Notes under the pieces: model-generated
Database searches by the model: none
Told to the model about the DNA's origin: nothing
The model's input: only the letters and a program-made list of their open reading frames with translations
Translations under genes and position numbers: made by a program
Shown here: piece by piece, positions 36,630 through 45,575 of the stretch
Layout of the letters: each line of letters starts with the position of its first letter
Position numbering within the stretch: position 1 is the stretch's first letter
NCBI GenBank assembly: GCA_947494325.1
Contig: CANLUS010000002.1
Location: forward strand, 248,001-312,000
Direction: 5' to 3'
Origin: an uncultured Flavobacteriaceae bacterium
GTDB taxonomy: Bacteria; Bacteroidota; Bacteroidia; Flavobacteriales; Flavobacteriaceae
DNA: 64,000 nt

Positions 36630-37259
36630 ATGAGAATTAAATTAATGATTTTAGGGGTATTTTTAATCACCGCATGTGCTAAATCACAAGAAAGTCGAGT
36701 AGTTAAAAAGATTGTAGGCGGTCCTTGTCAGGGCTGTGAAGCAATTTATGAATATGGAAATCACGTATTGAATGCTGTTGACACCCTCCCTGGATTTATT
36801 GCCGCAGCTGAGCAATTAAAAATTTCCGGAACCATATATCAAAGTGATGGAAAGACCCCCGCAAAGGATGTACTACTCTATATATATCAAACCAACCAAG
36901 AAGGAGTCTATCCGAAAAAAAAGAATGCAACTGGTTGGGCAAAACGACATGGATATATTCGAGGATGGATGAAGACCAATACACAAGGTCAATATACACT
37001 CTTTACTTTCCGACCTGCCTCATATCCAAATACAACGATTCCACAACATATTCATGTAACAGTAAAAGAAGCAGACAAAAATGAGTATTATTTAGATGAT
37101 TTTTATTTTGATGACGATCCAAATCTCACCACCAAAATTAGAAACAGAACTAATTTTAGAGGTGGTAATGGAATCATCAAGCTCCACAGGAAAAAGGATG
37201 GTACGAAAGAAGCGACAAGAGATTTTATTTTAGGACTTAATATTCCTGATTACAATTAA
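36630..37259 (+). CDS. Intradiol ring-cleavage dioxygenase-like lipoprotein
   Basis: The start is set at the ATG at 36630, which yields a lipoprotein signal (VFLITACAKSQ, Cys 16) and 209 residues. The intradiol dioxygenase fold is visible: LLYIYQTNQEGVY (candidate ligand Y94), RPASYP (Y132), and HIH (H140, H142), matching the two Tyr and two His Fe(III) ligands of protocatechuate dioxygenases. An N-terminal Cys pair (GGPCQGCEAIYEYG) resembles the start of many exported members. The substrate is unknown, and no ring-degradation pathway genes are nearby. Confidence 0.87.
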   Translation: MRIKLMILGVFLITACAKSQESRVVKKIVGGPCQGCEAIYEYGNHVLNAVDTLPGFIAAAEQLKISGTIYQSDGKTPAKDVLLYIYQTNQEGVYPKKKNATGWAKRHGYIRGWMKTNTQGQYTLFTFRPASYPNTTIPQHIHVTVKEADKNEYYLDDFYFDDDPNLTTKIRNRTNFRGGNGIIKLHRKKDGTKEATRDFILGLNIPDYN

Positions 37260-38146
37260 AACAATGAAAGTGGTTCTTTTGTCAATACTGGAATGGTCAG
37301 ATCCGTACCTAAAGCTTCGTTTAAACGTTTAATAAAATGTGCCGAGAGTAATGGTGAAGCAAGCTCTAAATTTTGATGCACAAAAAAATGTATTTTTTCT
37401 AAACCTAAATCAACCCATTGATGTAGTTTATTCACCCAATCATCTAATCGGTCATAATCACTTTGATGATTTGCACCAACATATCGAATGAAAGCTTCCG
37501 TATTGCTCAACCGCATATGTAACATATCTCTTCTTCCTGCTGTATCAACCAACACATTTGCAATATTATTTTCTTTAAGTAAGTAGTACAATTCATTGGC
37601 TACAGTTTCATTTGAAAACCATTCGGGATGTCGAAACTCCATTGCCAAAGGTATTTCTTTAGGCCAAGCTTGTGCAAAACTAATGACCCTATCAAAATCT
37701 TTAGGTGAAAAATTCGCGTGCATCTGTAAAAATAGTGTTCCTAACTTTTCTTTTAAGTTACTTGCAGCATATAAATAATTTTCTACTTGCTGTCCTACTT
37801 CATTTAGACGCTTCCAATGACTTATTTCCTGATTCAACTTTGGAAAAAATTTGAACCCATCTGGTGTTTTATCATACCATTTTTCGAACTGTTCGGGCGG
37901 AAAAAATCTATAGAACGTTGCATTTAGTTCTATACTATTAAACTGACTTGCATAATAGATGAGCTCATCTTTTGTACCTCTCGGATAGAACCCTTTTAAG
38001 TCCGTCCTATTCCATTTTGCGCAACCGACAAAAACTTCTAATGGCTTTGAACTCTGAGATGATGATAGCAGAGCATGCGTGTCGGGATGATCCTTAGGTA
38101 AGGTAAAATCAACTAATTCTGGATTTTCTACTTTTCCAAACTTCAT
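37256..38146 (-). CDS. DUF72 family protein
   Basis: The 296-residue protein matches DUF72 (YecE-like): VGCAKWNRTDLKGFYP, YYASQFNSIELNATFYRFF (in part), FKFFPKLNQEISHWKRL, LFLQMHANFSPKDFDRV, IPLAMEFRHPEWF, and LHMRLSNTEAFIRYVG. The family is TIM-barrel-like with unknown function. It is convergent with the dioxygenase-like gene, overlapping its end by 4 bases. Confidence 0.92.
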   Translation of the reverse strand: MKFGKVENPELVDFTLPKDHPDTHALLSSSQSSKPLEVFVGCAKWNRTDLKGFYPRGTKDELIYYASQFNSIELNATFYRFFPPEQFEKWYDKTPDGFKFFPKLNQEISHWKRLNEVGQQVENYLYAASNLKEKLGTLFLQMHANFSPKDFDRVISFAQAWPKEIPLAMEFRHPEWFSNETVANELYYLLKENNIANVLVDTAGRRDMLHMRLSNTEAFIRYVGANHQSDYDRLDDWVNKLHQWVDLGLEKIHFFVHQNLELASPLLSAHFIKRLNEALGTDLTIPVLTKEPLSLF

Positions 38147-38237
38147 TCTAAATGGTTAATAAAATCGTTTATAACTAAAATTCTTTTAAACAGATTCAAA
38201 GATACACAATACTTACTTTTAAGTAAACCTACCAGTT

Positions 38238-38654
38238 ATGAATTCAAGAAAAAAAACATTGTTAAACACGCGTCCAATTATTTCATCGGCAGTCATTACT
38301 CCAAACATGTCAGATGGAGAGTTTTTTCAAAACAAAACACTTCGCCCAATTATTAAATTACAAAATGATCTATTTATTGCGGTATTTAAGAACTATATAA
38401 AAAAATATAAGTGTGTATTCCATGGGCTCTCATTGGAGAAGAAAATGGATTACATAGACAACGCTGTTCAAAAGAACATCAAATTTAGAAACTCATTAAA
38501 AGGTATGATCATTGGACAATTTACGGTCGATGAATACGAAGTTTACATTCAGAACTCTTCTTCATTGAACAAACGTATGATGCAAATTGTGACAGAACGT
38601 TTAAAAGATCAGGTACAACTCTTTGATAATTCAAAGGATTTAATAGCGGTGTAA
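38238..38654 (+). CDS. Conserved flavobacterial protein of unknown function
   Basis: The 138-residue protein has no signal peptide and is helix-rich: EEFFQN-like SDGEFFQNKTLRPIIKLQND, LFIAVFKNYIKKYKCVF, KNIKFRNSLKGMIIGQFTVDEY and NKRMMQIVTERLKDQ. I recall similar proteins in other flavobacteria, some labelled glyoxalase in databases; I see no glyoxalase metal motif, so that label is not supported. The function is unknown. Its neighbours are DUF72 (divergent) and the TetR repressor (71 bases downstream). Confidence 0.75.
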   Translation: MNSRKKTLLNTRPIISSAVITPNMSDGEFFQNKTLRPIIKLQNDLFIAVFKNYIKKYKCVFHGLSLEKKMDYIDNAVQKNIKFRNSLKGMIIGQFTVDEYEVYIQNSSSLNKRMMQIVTERLKDQVQLFDNSKDLIAV

Positions 38655-38696
38655 ATATTTTAATAATTTTTTAACAGATCTTTCAAATATTATAAT

Positions 38697-38712
38697 TAAT
38701 TTTGGAACGTTC
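38697..38712. promoter_or_regulatory. -7 box and candidate TetR operator upstream of the TetR gene
   Basis: TAATTTTG (38697-38704) fits TAnnTTTG and is directly followed by the palindrome GAACGTTC (38705-38712). The following TTTCAAATAAAA matches the sequence after the related dyad upstream of the SDR gene, so both are likely sites of this repressor. Inferred. Confidence 0.5.
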
Positions 38713-38724
38713 ATTTCAAATAAA

Positions 38725-39306
38725 ATGCCCAAAGTAGAAACATTCGATAGAGATATAATATTGAGTCAGGCAACTACTGCCTTTCACGATCTAGGTTATA
38801 ATGCGACATCTATGCAGGATCTTGTTGATGCCACCGGATTGAATAGATCCAGTATTTACAACTCCTTTACTAGCAAAAAGAATCTATTCTTAGAATGTTT
38901 AAAATTCTATGAAAACAAAAACAATAGAGAGATCTCAAAAAAATTATTGAAAGCTTCAAACGGTTTTGAAGCAATACAACATTTATTTGAGTTTTATATT
39001 TATGAAATGACGAAAGCTTCTGATGACAAGGGGTGTTTGATTGTTAATTGTAAATCTGAAATGGCCAATCACGAGAATACAATCACCAATTTTCTTACTT
39101 CGAATCAACAAAGGATGTTAGAATTACTTGAAGACTTAATTTTTCAAGGTCAGCAAGATCATTCTATAAACAAATTACAGAGTGCAAGTGCATATGCACT
39201 TTATATATACTCTTCAATTCAAGGGTTCAGGGTAACCGGAATTCTAGTAACTGAACCGTCGAAACTGAAAAGTATATCTAAAACAATATTACAAACTTTA
39301 ATTTAA
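38725..39306 (+). CDS. TetR-family transcriptional repressor
   Basis: The 193-residue protein has the TetR helix-turn-helix at about 6-55: ILSQATTAFHDLGYNATSMQDLVDATGLNRSSIYNSFTSKKNLF (in part), followed by a ligand-binding domain with C in KGCLIVNCKSEM, a pattern common in the subgroup that controls SDR-type oxidoreductases. The SDR gene lies 49 bases downstream on the same strand, with a matching dyad in front of it. The effector is unknown. Confidence 0.92.
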   Translation: MPKVETFDRDIILSQATTAFHDLGYNATSMQDLVDATGLNRSSIYNSFTSKKNLFLECLKFYENKNNREISKKLLKASNGFEAIQHLFEFYIYEMTKASDDKGCLIVNCKSEMANHENTITNFLTSNQQRMLELLEDLIFQGQQDHSINKLQSASAYALYIYSSIQGFRVTGILVTEPSKLKSISKTILQTLI

Positions 39307-39324
39307 TTTTTTTTAATCTTTTTT

Positions 39325-39338
39325 GAAACGAACGTTTC
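39325..39338. promoter_or_regulatory. Candidate TetR operator upstream of the SDR gene
   Basis: GAAACG-AA-CGTTTC is a perfect 6-bp inverted repeat with a 2-base centre, and AAATAAAA follows as at the TetR gene. It is placed about 17 bases before the SDR ATG, overlapping the likely promoter. Inferred. Confidence 0.55.
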
Positions 39339-39355
39339 AAATAAAAATATTTATT

Positions 39356-40105
39356 ATGAATAAACTCAAAAACAAAGTGGCCGTTATTACAGGAGCTAAT
39401 AGCGGAATTGGTCTAGCTACTGCTAAACGATATTTAAAGGAAGGTGCCAAAGTGGTATTATCTGGTAGACGCAAAGAAGCCTTAGATGAGGTGTCGAAAG
39501 ATTTAGAAGGTGATTTTATTACCGTCGTTGCAGATGTTTCGAAATCTGAAGACAATGTACAACTCATAAAAGATGCCACTGATGCCTATGGATCTATTGA
39601 CATTCTTTTTTTAAATGCTGGTATTGCTCCTCCAACCCCAACAACCGATATTACTGAAGCACATTATAACGAAATCTTCGATATCAATGTAAAAGGACCT
39701 ATTATAGCTGTCAAAGAGGCACTACCATATATCAATAATGGAGGTATCATTCTATTCACAAATTCTATTGTACACCAAAAAGGATTTGATGGTTTAGGAA
39801 TATATGCTGCCAGTAAAGGTGCTTTACGTGCCTATTCTAGAGTGCTAACATCTGAAGTGAAGTCACGAGGCATTAGAGTAAATTCAATAGCTCCTGGTCC
39901 GATAGATACTCCAATTTATGGTAAAATGGGTTTACCTCAGGAAGTCGTTGAGGAAATGGGAAAAGGTTTTGCCGCTCAAGTCCCGTTAGGTCGTTTTGGA
40001 ACATCAGAAGAAGTTGCAGATGCTGCATTATTTTTAGCCTCTGATGAAGCTTCTTACATCAACGGAATTGAATTAGAAGTTGATGGTGGGTTGAGTCAAA
40101 TATAA
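39356..40105 (+). CDS. Classical short-chain dehydrogenase/reductase
   Basis: The start is set at the ATG at 39356 (MNKLKNKVAVITGANSGIG); the longer frame uses TTG within the operator. The 249-residue protein has TGANSGIG, LFLNAGIAPP (NAG), catalytic Ser/Tyr/Lys in FTNSIVH and YAASKGAL, and the C-terminal NGIELEVDGG. It reduces or oxidises a carbonyl/hydroxyl group with NAD(P)(H). The upstream TetR gene and shared operators suggest induction by its ligand. Confidence 0.93.
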   Translation: MNKLKNKVAVITGANSGIGLATAKRYLKEGAKVVLSGRRKEALDEVSKDLEGDFITVVADVSKSEDNVQLIKDATDAYGSIDILFLNAGIAPPTPTTDITEAHYNEIFDINVKGPIIAVKEALPYINNGGIILFTNSIVHQKGFDGLGIYAASKGALRAYSRVLTSEVKSRGIRVNSIAPGPIDTPIYGKMGLPQEVVEEMGKGFAAQVPLGRFGTSEEVADAALFLASDEASYINGIELEVDGGLSQI

Positions 40106-40112
40106 TTCAAAC

Positions 40113-40150
40113 AAAAATGGATGTTCATTTTATCTTGAACATCCATTTTT
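40113..40150. terminator. Bidirectional intrinsic terminator
   Basis: AAAAATGGATGTTCA (40113-40127) pairs with TGAACATCCATTTTT (40136-40150) across an 8-base loop, with A- and T-runs at the ends. It serves the SDR gene and, read the other way, the convergent DUF2461 gene. Confidence 0.88.
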
Positions 40151-40831
40151 TTAGTCAATTAGTGATACACCATTTAAGTCAGTTGTCAATACTTCGCTCA
40201 TATAATCGAAATAAGGACGGATCACTCTGAAAGATGCATCTATTTCTTTAATAAAATCTGACGAAATCACTTCTTTATCTGTAAATTTCTTTGTGAAGAT
40301 GAATTGTTTTTTCTTTATGAGATCAATATCTGGATGTTCTTTATTGAATCCTTTCGGGGATGTTTTAACTTCTTCACCTTCCAATGCACCCCATGTTTCT
40401 TTAAATTTTTTAGCTCCAATAATTTTTCTAAAATCAGCTGCGTCTAGTTCTAACTCCTTACGAATCCGTAATAAATCATCCTTGTGCGGTTGCCAAAAAC
40501 CTGTTGCCAAAAAAGATTCATTATTTGGAGAAATATGCACGTAGTAACCACCTCGCAAACGAGGTTTTGTTCGTCCGAACGATCCACCAAAATGTGTTTT
40601 ATAAGGCGTTTTATCTTTTGAAAATCGCACATCTCTATAGATACGAAAGACTTTTATCTTATCTACGTCATCATGCTTTTGTAAATTTTCAAAAACATCT
40701 TGATAAAAACGTTTTACGTCACTTTCTAAGGCTTTAAAAGTCGGCTTATGTTCTGTAAACCATTCACGATTGTTATTTTTTTCGAGTTTTTTAAAAAAAT
40801 CTAATAAATCTTTTGAAATTGTTGCCGGCAT
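40151..40831 (-). CDS. DUF2461 family protein
   Basis: The 226-residue protein matches DUF2461: SKDLLDFFKKLEKNNNREWFTEHK, VFRIYRDVRFSKDKTPYKTHFGGSFGRT (in part), GGYYVHISPNNESFLATGFWQP and LKTSPKGF-like VKTSPKGFNKEHPDID. Members are cytoplasmic proteins of unknown function, common in Bacteroidota. The stop is set directly at the bidirectional terminator. Confidence 0.92.
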   Translation of the reverse strand: MPATISKDLLDFFKKLEKNNNREWFTEHKPTFKALESDVKRFYQDVFENLQKHDDVDKIKVFRIYRDVRFSKDKTPYKTHFGGSFGRTKPRLRGGYYVHISPNNESFLATGFWQPHKDDLLRIRKELELDAADFRKIIGAKKFKETWGALEGEEVKTSPKGFNKEHPDIDLIKKKQFIFTKKFTDKEVISSDFIKEIDASFRVIRPYFDYMSEVLTTDLNGVSLID

Positions 40832-41000
40832 CTTACATGTTTTTGTAATCCAAATATATGAAAGATTTAGCTCTAGTTTTTAATTAAATACAACATTGGA
40901 TTTAGAATGACATTTTGTAACATCAAACAAAATTTTCTATATTTATAACTTATAACACTAGTAACCAAATTATTATACTAACTAAAACCCTACATGATTT

Positions 41001-41441
41001 ATGACAACAGAAATAACTAACAAGCCACCTATCTGGTTTTGGATTACAAGCGTCATCGCACTTTTATGGAATGCCATTGGAGCTTACATGTATTTAATAC
41101 AAGCCTACAACACTGAAAGTTTTCAAGCAATGTATACCTCCGAACAGTTAGAAATGGTCAACAATGCACCTTCATGGGCTACTGCCGCTTTTGCCGTTGC
41201 AGTATTTGGTGGGGTATTAGGATCTATTGGATTATTGCTACGAAAGAAATGGGCAAAATCTGTTTTCCTTTTATCTCTTCTTGGTATTATTGCACATCAA
41301 ATAATCTATAACCTATTTATGAGCGGTGCGATAGAAGAATATGGAACAGCAGCTATTTTTCTCCCAGTATTGACATTTATTATTGGTGGTATCTTATTAC
41401 TATTTACCAATAAATCAATTACAAAGGGTTGGCTCAATTAA
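41001..41441 (+). CDS. Four-helix integral membrane protein
   Basis: The 146-residue protein has four membrane segments: about 13-33 (WFWITSVIALLWNAIGAYMY), 59-80 (AVAVFGGVLGSIGLLL), 88-108 (VFLLSLLGIIAHQIIYNLF) and 119-138. Related proteins occur widely in flavobacteria, some loosely labelled as sugar transporters, but there is no such motif here. The function is unknown. The gene stands alone and ends at a strong terminator. Confidence 0.8.
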   Translation: MTTEITNKPPIWFWITSVIALLWNAIGAYMYLIQAYNTESFQAMYTSEQLEMVNNAPSWATAAFAVAVFGGVLGSIGLLLRKKWAKSVFLLSLLGIIAHQIIYNLFMSGAIEEYGTAAIFLPVLTFIIGGILLLFTNKSITKGWLN

Positions 41442-41456
41442 GAAAAATAAACACTT

Positions 41457-41490
41457 AAAAAAGAGCTACCTCATTGATAGCTCTTTTTTT
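41457..41490. terminator. Bidirectional intrinsic terminator
   Basis: AAAAAAGAGCTA (41457-41468) pairs with TAGCTCTTTTTT (41478-41489) around a 9-base loop. It separates the membrane protein gene from the convergent AAA ATPase gene. Confidence 0.88.
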
Positions 41491-41492
41491 TC

Positions 41493-42956
41493 TTATAGAT
41501 CATTTATATAACTTCCATAAAGATCATTGAATTTATATCCCTTAGTGAAACGACTCTTATTTAATTTTTTATGCTCAACTAAAGCCCAAAGCACAAACTC
41601 CTTTAGAAAATAACGTTCGCTACTATCAATATCAGACTGATATTTTGAAATCAATGTATCTAAAGCTGTTATTCGATTTAATTCGCTTTGATATTGTTCA
41701 TCATTCATATCATCTAATAATTCAAAATCACTCTCCTCAAAAAACCACTCTATTACTTTGTCATAAGGAGTTGTTTCCTCTTTATGTTGTAGTTTCTGAA
41801 TTTCAGGAAAATAATTTGGAAACAACGTCTTAATTGCTGCTGCCAATAACTGCTGCGCTACAAAGGAGGCTCCCTCCTGCTCACCTTCATATACCAATTC
41901 GACTTTACCAGTAATTGCTGGTATAACTCCCATGAAATCTAATAACCTTACAGTTGTTGTTTTATCAGATGTCAAAATACTTCTACGCTCTGCCGTACTT
42001 ATTAGGTTTTCAAAAATAGTAATACTCATACGGGCACTGATCCCACTTTTCACATCAATATATTCGCTATCTCTAGCCTCAAAACTAATTTGTTCTATCA
42101 ATGTTTTTGCGATACTGGGTACTACTACATTATTTAATTGAGGTGCATCTAGGTTCGCTTCTTGTTCAGTGATTTTTTGTGCAATTTCTATAGACTCAGG
42201 ATAGTGGGTAAGTATCTGTGACCCAATCCTATCTTTCAAAGGAGTCACAATACTACCACGATTTGTATAATCCTCAGGGTTCGCTGTAAATACAAATTGT
42301 AAATCCAATGGCAAACGCAATTTAAAGCCTCTAATCTGAATATCTCCTTCTTGCAAGATATTAAATAAGGCTACTTGAATACGCGCTTGTAAATCTGGCA
42401 ATTCATTGATCACAAAAATAGATCTATTCGCTCGAGGTATCATTCCAAAATGAAGCACTCGATCGTCGGCATAACTCAATTTTAATGTGGCTGCCTTAAT
42501 TGGGTCAACATCACCTATCAAATCTGCCACGGTCACATCAGGAGTTGCTAATTTTTCATAAAAACGTTCACTTCTGTGCATCCAAGAAATTGGGGTATCA
42601 TCCGCCTTTTCAGCGATTAGTTCTATGGCAAATCTTGACAAAGGCCTAAACGGATCATCATTAATTTCTGAACCTTCAACTATCGGAATGTATTCATCTA
42701 ATAAATTAACCATCATCCTTGCTAAACGCGTTTTCGCTTGTCCCCGTAAGCCTAATAAATTAATATTATGTCGAGATAAAATAGCTGTTTCTAATTCAGG
42801 AATAACAGAATTTTCATATCCCCAAACGCCTTCAAAAACAGTATCTCCGTTTTGAATTTTTTCGATAAGATTTTCCCTAAGCTCGTCTTTGATTGACCTA
42901 TTCTGATAACCAACTTTCTTTAAATCTCCTAATGTTTTAATTGTCTTTATATTCAT
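41493..42956 (-). CDS. Magnesium-chelatase-subunit-I-like AAA+ ATPase
   Basis: The 487-residue protein has a ChlI/MoxR-type ATPase core: Walker A GLRGQAKT (69-76), GMIPRANRSIFVINELPDL with Walker B-like INE (about 180-185), LFNILQEGDIQIRG, VFTANPEDYTNRG (sensor 1) and a C-terminal helical lid. The acidic Walker B residue is preceded by Asn instead of Asp, as in the stand-alone relatives that work with a VWA partner. The VWA gene lies 8 bases upstream on the same strand. It presumably remodels or loads a metal or protein onto an unknown target; it is not part of chlorophyll or cobalamin synthesis here. Confidence 0.88.
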   Translation of the reverse strand: MNIKTIKTLGDLKKVGYQNRSIKDELRENLIEKIQNGDTVFEGVWGYENSVIPELETAILSRHNINLLGLRGQAKTRLARMMVNLLDEYIPIVEGSEINDDPFRPLSRFAIELIAEKADDTPISWMHRSERFYEKLATPDVTVADLIGDVDPIKAATLKLSYADDRVLHFGMIPRANRSIFVINELPDLQARIQVALFNILQEGDIQIRGFKLRLPLDLQFVFTANPEDYTNRGSIVTPLKDRIGSQILTHYPESIEIAQKITEQEANLDAPQLNNVVVPSIAKTLIEQISFEARDSEYIDVKSGISARMSITIFENLISTAERRSILTSDKTTTVRLLDFMGVIPAITGKVELVYEGEQEGASFVAQQLLAAAIKTLFPNYFPEIQKLQHKEETTPYDKVIEWFFEESDFELLDDMNDEQYQSELNRITALDTLISKYQSDIDSSERYFLKEFVLWALVEHKKLNKSRFTKGYKFNDLYGSYINDL

Positions 42957-42964
42957 AAAATGTA

Positions 42965-44086
42965 TTATCCTTTTAATCTCTTTTTCCTATTTTGTTCATA
43001 ATCTTCAAAAATCATTTCTCCCAACCCTTTTATACCGGTATAAAAAGCCTTTCCTTGATTGGTCTTCGTAAAATGACGTACAAATTGCATTAAGTAAGGA
43101 TCTTGTGCGATCATAAATGTAGTAATAGGAATATGCAATTTTCTAGCCTGACTCGCCATGGTATAGCATTTTTCGACTATATGCTGATCTAACCCATTAC
43201 TATTTTTATAATATTGACCGTCTGGAAGTCGTAAACAACTAGGTTTACCATCAGTAATCATAAAAATTTGCTTATTTGTATTGCGCTTTCTACGCAACAT
43301 ATCCATGGCTAATTGTAATCCGGCCACAGTATTTGTATGATACGGACCTACTTTTAAATAAGGCAAATCTTTTATTGCTATTGGCCAAGCATCATTGCCA
43401 AACACCAAAATATCTAAAGTATCTTTTGGATAACGCGTTGTAATTAATTCTGCCAATGCCATCGCCACTTTTTTAGCCGGTGTAATTCGGTCTTCACCAT
43501 ATAAAATCATGCTATGACTAATATCAATCATGAGCACTGTGCTCATCTGAGCTTTGAAATTGGTTTCCTCTACAACTAAATCATTTTCATTCAATACAAA
43601 ATCACCAATACCATTATTTATCTGAGCATTCTTAATACTTTCGGTCATAGCAATACTATCCAGCCCGTCTCCATAGTGATAGTTCCGAAATTCGCCAGTG
43701 TGCTCATCTCCTTGTCCTATACTTTTCGCTTTATGATTACCAGATCGACTTTTCTTTAAATTTCCAAAAATCTGATCCAAGGCTTTTTGGCGTATAGCAC
43801 GCTCTGTCTTTGCAGTAATGGTTAATCCGCTACCCTCCTGTGGTTCAATTTCTTCACGTAAATAGCCCTTCTCTTTTAAATCCTCAATAAAATCCTCTAA
43901 GGTATATTCGGGCGTGGTCAATTCATATTCCTGATCTAGTTGCCGCAGCCAATCTAAGGCTTCATCAACATCTCCAGAGGTGTGTGTTATCAATTCTTTA
44001 AAAATTTCAAAAAGCTTATCAAAAGGAGAACTATTTGGTGCTTTGTAGTTTTCAAAACGTAAACCTTTTCTAAAGAAATCATTCAT
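42965..44086 (-). CDS. VWA-domain partner of the AAA+ ATPase
   Basis: The 373-residue protein has a helical N-terminal half (about 20-115) and a von Willebrand A domain from about 183: VLMIDISHSMI (MIDAS DxSxS at 188-192), TNTVAGLQLAMDML and IFMITDGKPS. Together with the ATPase directly downstream this is the two-component ChlI-ChlD-like pattern: a ring ATPase plus a metal-binding VWA co-chaperone. Many bacteria carry such a pair outside metal-chelatase operons, with unknown clients. Confidence 0.88.
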   Translation of the reverse strand: MNDFFRKGLRFENYKAPNSSPFDKLFEIFKELITHTSGDVDEALDWLRQLDQEYELTTPEYTLEDFIEDLKEKGYLREEIEPQEGSGLTITAKTERAIRQKALDQIFGNLKKSRSGNHKAKSIGQGDEHTGEFRNYHYGDGLDSIAMTESIKNAQINNGIGDFVLNENDLVVEETNFKAQMSTVLMIDISHSMILYGEDRITPAKKVAMALAELITTRYPKDTLDILVFGNDAWPIAIKDLPYLKVGPYHTNTVAGLQLAMDMLRRKRNTNKQIFMITDGKPSCLRLPDGQYYKNSNGLDQHIVEKCYTMASQARKLHIPITTFMIAQDPYLMQFVRHFTKTNQGKAFYTGIKGLGEMIFEDYEQNRKKRLKG

Positions 44087-44150
44087 TGTATAAAAATAAG
44101 ATATTTGCAGTAACTAATAATAGCCTATAAGCAAACTTTAAGTTTTTTTT

Positions 44151-44963
44151 ATGACGAATATAGATTCATTTATAAGTTTTATAGAAACACCTCCTTTATG
44201 GAAGGGTACAAAGTTTGACATAACCCAGTTTATTTTTCCTGTCATAGATTTATCACAGTTCATATTCGAACCTATTCCAGATAAAATTAGACTAGGACAT
44301 CAAATGGAGCATATTTTTCATCAACTAGTATCCCATTCTAAAGAGTTTAAAGTTCTAGCGCATAACCTTCCTGTAAAAGATGAAAACAGAACTATCGGTG
44401 AAATAGATTTTATCTTGCAGCATACATTATCTAAAGAATTCATCCATGTAGAACTTACTTATAAATTCTATTTACTTGACAGTATGATCTCAAAAGATTC
44501 AATACATCAGCTTATTGGTCCAAATAGAAAAGACACCTTCTTTAAAAAGGCAGAAAAGATAAAGCATAAACAGTTTCAACTATTACATACGCCAGAAGGA
44601 ATTGAAGTGCTAAAAGACCTAAACATCGATCATAAAACCATTCAACATAAAGCTTGTTTTAAATCGCAAGTATTTGTTCCGTATCAATATAATGAGATCC
44701 TAACAACATCTTTAAACAATGCTTGTATCGTTGGTTTCTGGATCAATTCAAAGGGGTTTAACACCTCTATTTTTCAACAATTTCAATATTTTATGCCGAT
44801 TAAATCGGAATGGATATTGCAACCAAGTAAGAACACATTGTGGAAATCACATCAAGAAATTATGGCAGAAATTAATAACTACTTAAAAGCTAATCGTGCC
44901 CCAATGATTTGGATAAAAAAATCCGATACTGTTTTTGATAAATGCTTCGTAGTTTGGTGGTAA
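44151..44963 (+). CDS. DUF1853 family protein
   Basis: The 270-residue protein matches DUF1853: LGHQMEHIFHQLVSHSKEF, GEIDFILQHTLSKEFIHVELTYKFYL, LIGPNRKDTFFKKAEKIKHKQ and MPIKSEWILQP. The GEIDF...HVELTYKF arrangement resembles a PD-(D/E)xK nuclease core, so a nuclease-like fold is plausible, but activity is not known. It is divergent from the VWA gene and convergent with the his operon (2 bases from the hisIE stop). Confidence 0.85.
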   Translation: MTNIDSFISFIETPPLWKGTKFDITQFIFPVIDLSQFIFEPIPDKIRLGHQMEHIFHQLVSHSKEFKVLAHNLPVKDENRTIGEIDFILQHTLSKEFIHVELTYKFYLLDSMISKDSIHQLIGPNRKDTFFKKAEKIKHKQFQLLHTPEGIEVLKDLNIDHKTIQHKACFKSQVFVPYQYNEILTTSLNNACIVGFWINSKGFNTSIFQQFQYFMPIKSEWILQPSKNTLWKSHQEIMAEINNYLKANRAPMIWIKKSDTVFDKCFVVWW

Positions 44964-44965
44964 AC

Positions 44966-45568
44966 TTATTTTTGTCTTTCTTTTAAAACATCTTCAACAT
45001 CTTTAAGACGATAACCTTTCGCCTGAAGTAATATTAAATAATGAAATAACAAATCAGCAGATTCATCCAGAAATAGCCTGTCATTATCATCTTTGGCTTC
45101 AATTACAACTTCGACGGCCTCTTCTCCTACTTTCTGTGCAATTTTATTCATTCCCTTTCGGAATAAGGATGCAACGTAAGAATCTTCCTTCTTTTTATTC
45201 TCTTTTCTATCTTTAATAGTTGCTTCCAGTTGAGATAAAAACCCATAATTCTGTTCGTTGGTTTCATTCCAACAAGTATCTGAACCTCTATGACATGTAG
45301 GGCCTTCTGGAGAAGCTAATATCAACAAAGCATCATTATCACAATCAATCTTTATATCAACCAAATTTAAAAAATTCTTACTCTCTTCACCCTTCGTCCA
45401 TAATCGTTTTTTCGAACGACTGAAAAAAGTAACCTTTTTTGTCGCTATCGTTTTCTCATACGCCTCTAAATTCATATATCCTAACATCAGTACGTTCTTA
45501 GTTTCTGAATCTTGAATTATGGCAGGCACTAAACTGTTTATATCTTTATTGAAATCTATTTTCATCAT
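44966..45568 (-). CDS. hisI: Phosphoribosyl-AMP cyclohydrolase / phosphoribosyl-ATP diphosphatase
   Basis: The 200-residue bifunctional HisIE protein does steps 2 and 3 of histidine synthesis. The N-terminal cyclohydrolase part has VLMLGYMNLEA, FFSRSKKRLWTKGEESKN and the zinc/metal residues in DCDND and GPTCHRGSDTCW; the C-terminal pyrophosphohydrolase part has ASLFRKGMNKIAQKVGEEAVEVVIEAKDD. It is the last gene of the operon, 7 bases after hisF. Confidence 0.96.
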   Translation of the reverse strand: MMKIDFNKDINSLVPAIIQDSETKNVLMLGYMNLEAYEKTIATKKVTFFSRSKKRLWTKGEESKNFLNLVDIKIDCDNDALLILASPEGPTCHRGSDTCWNETNEQNYGFLSQLEATIKDRKENKKKEDSYVASLFRKGMNKIAQKVGEEAVEVVIEAKDDNDRLFLDESADLLFHYLILLQAKGYRLKDVEDVLKERQK

Positions 45569-45575
45569 ATATTTG

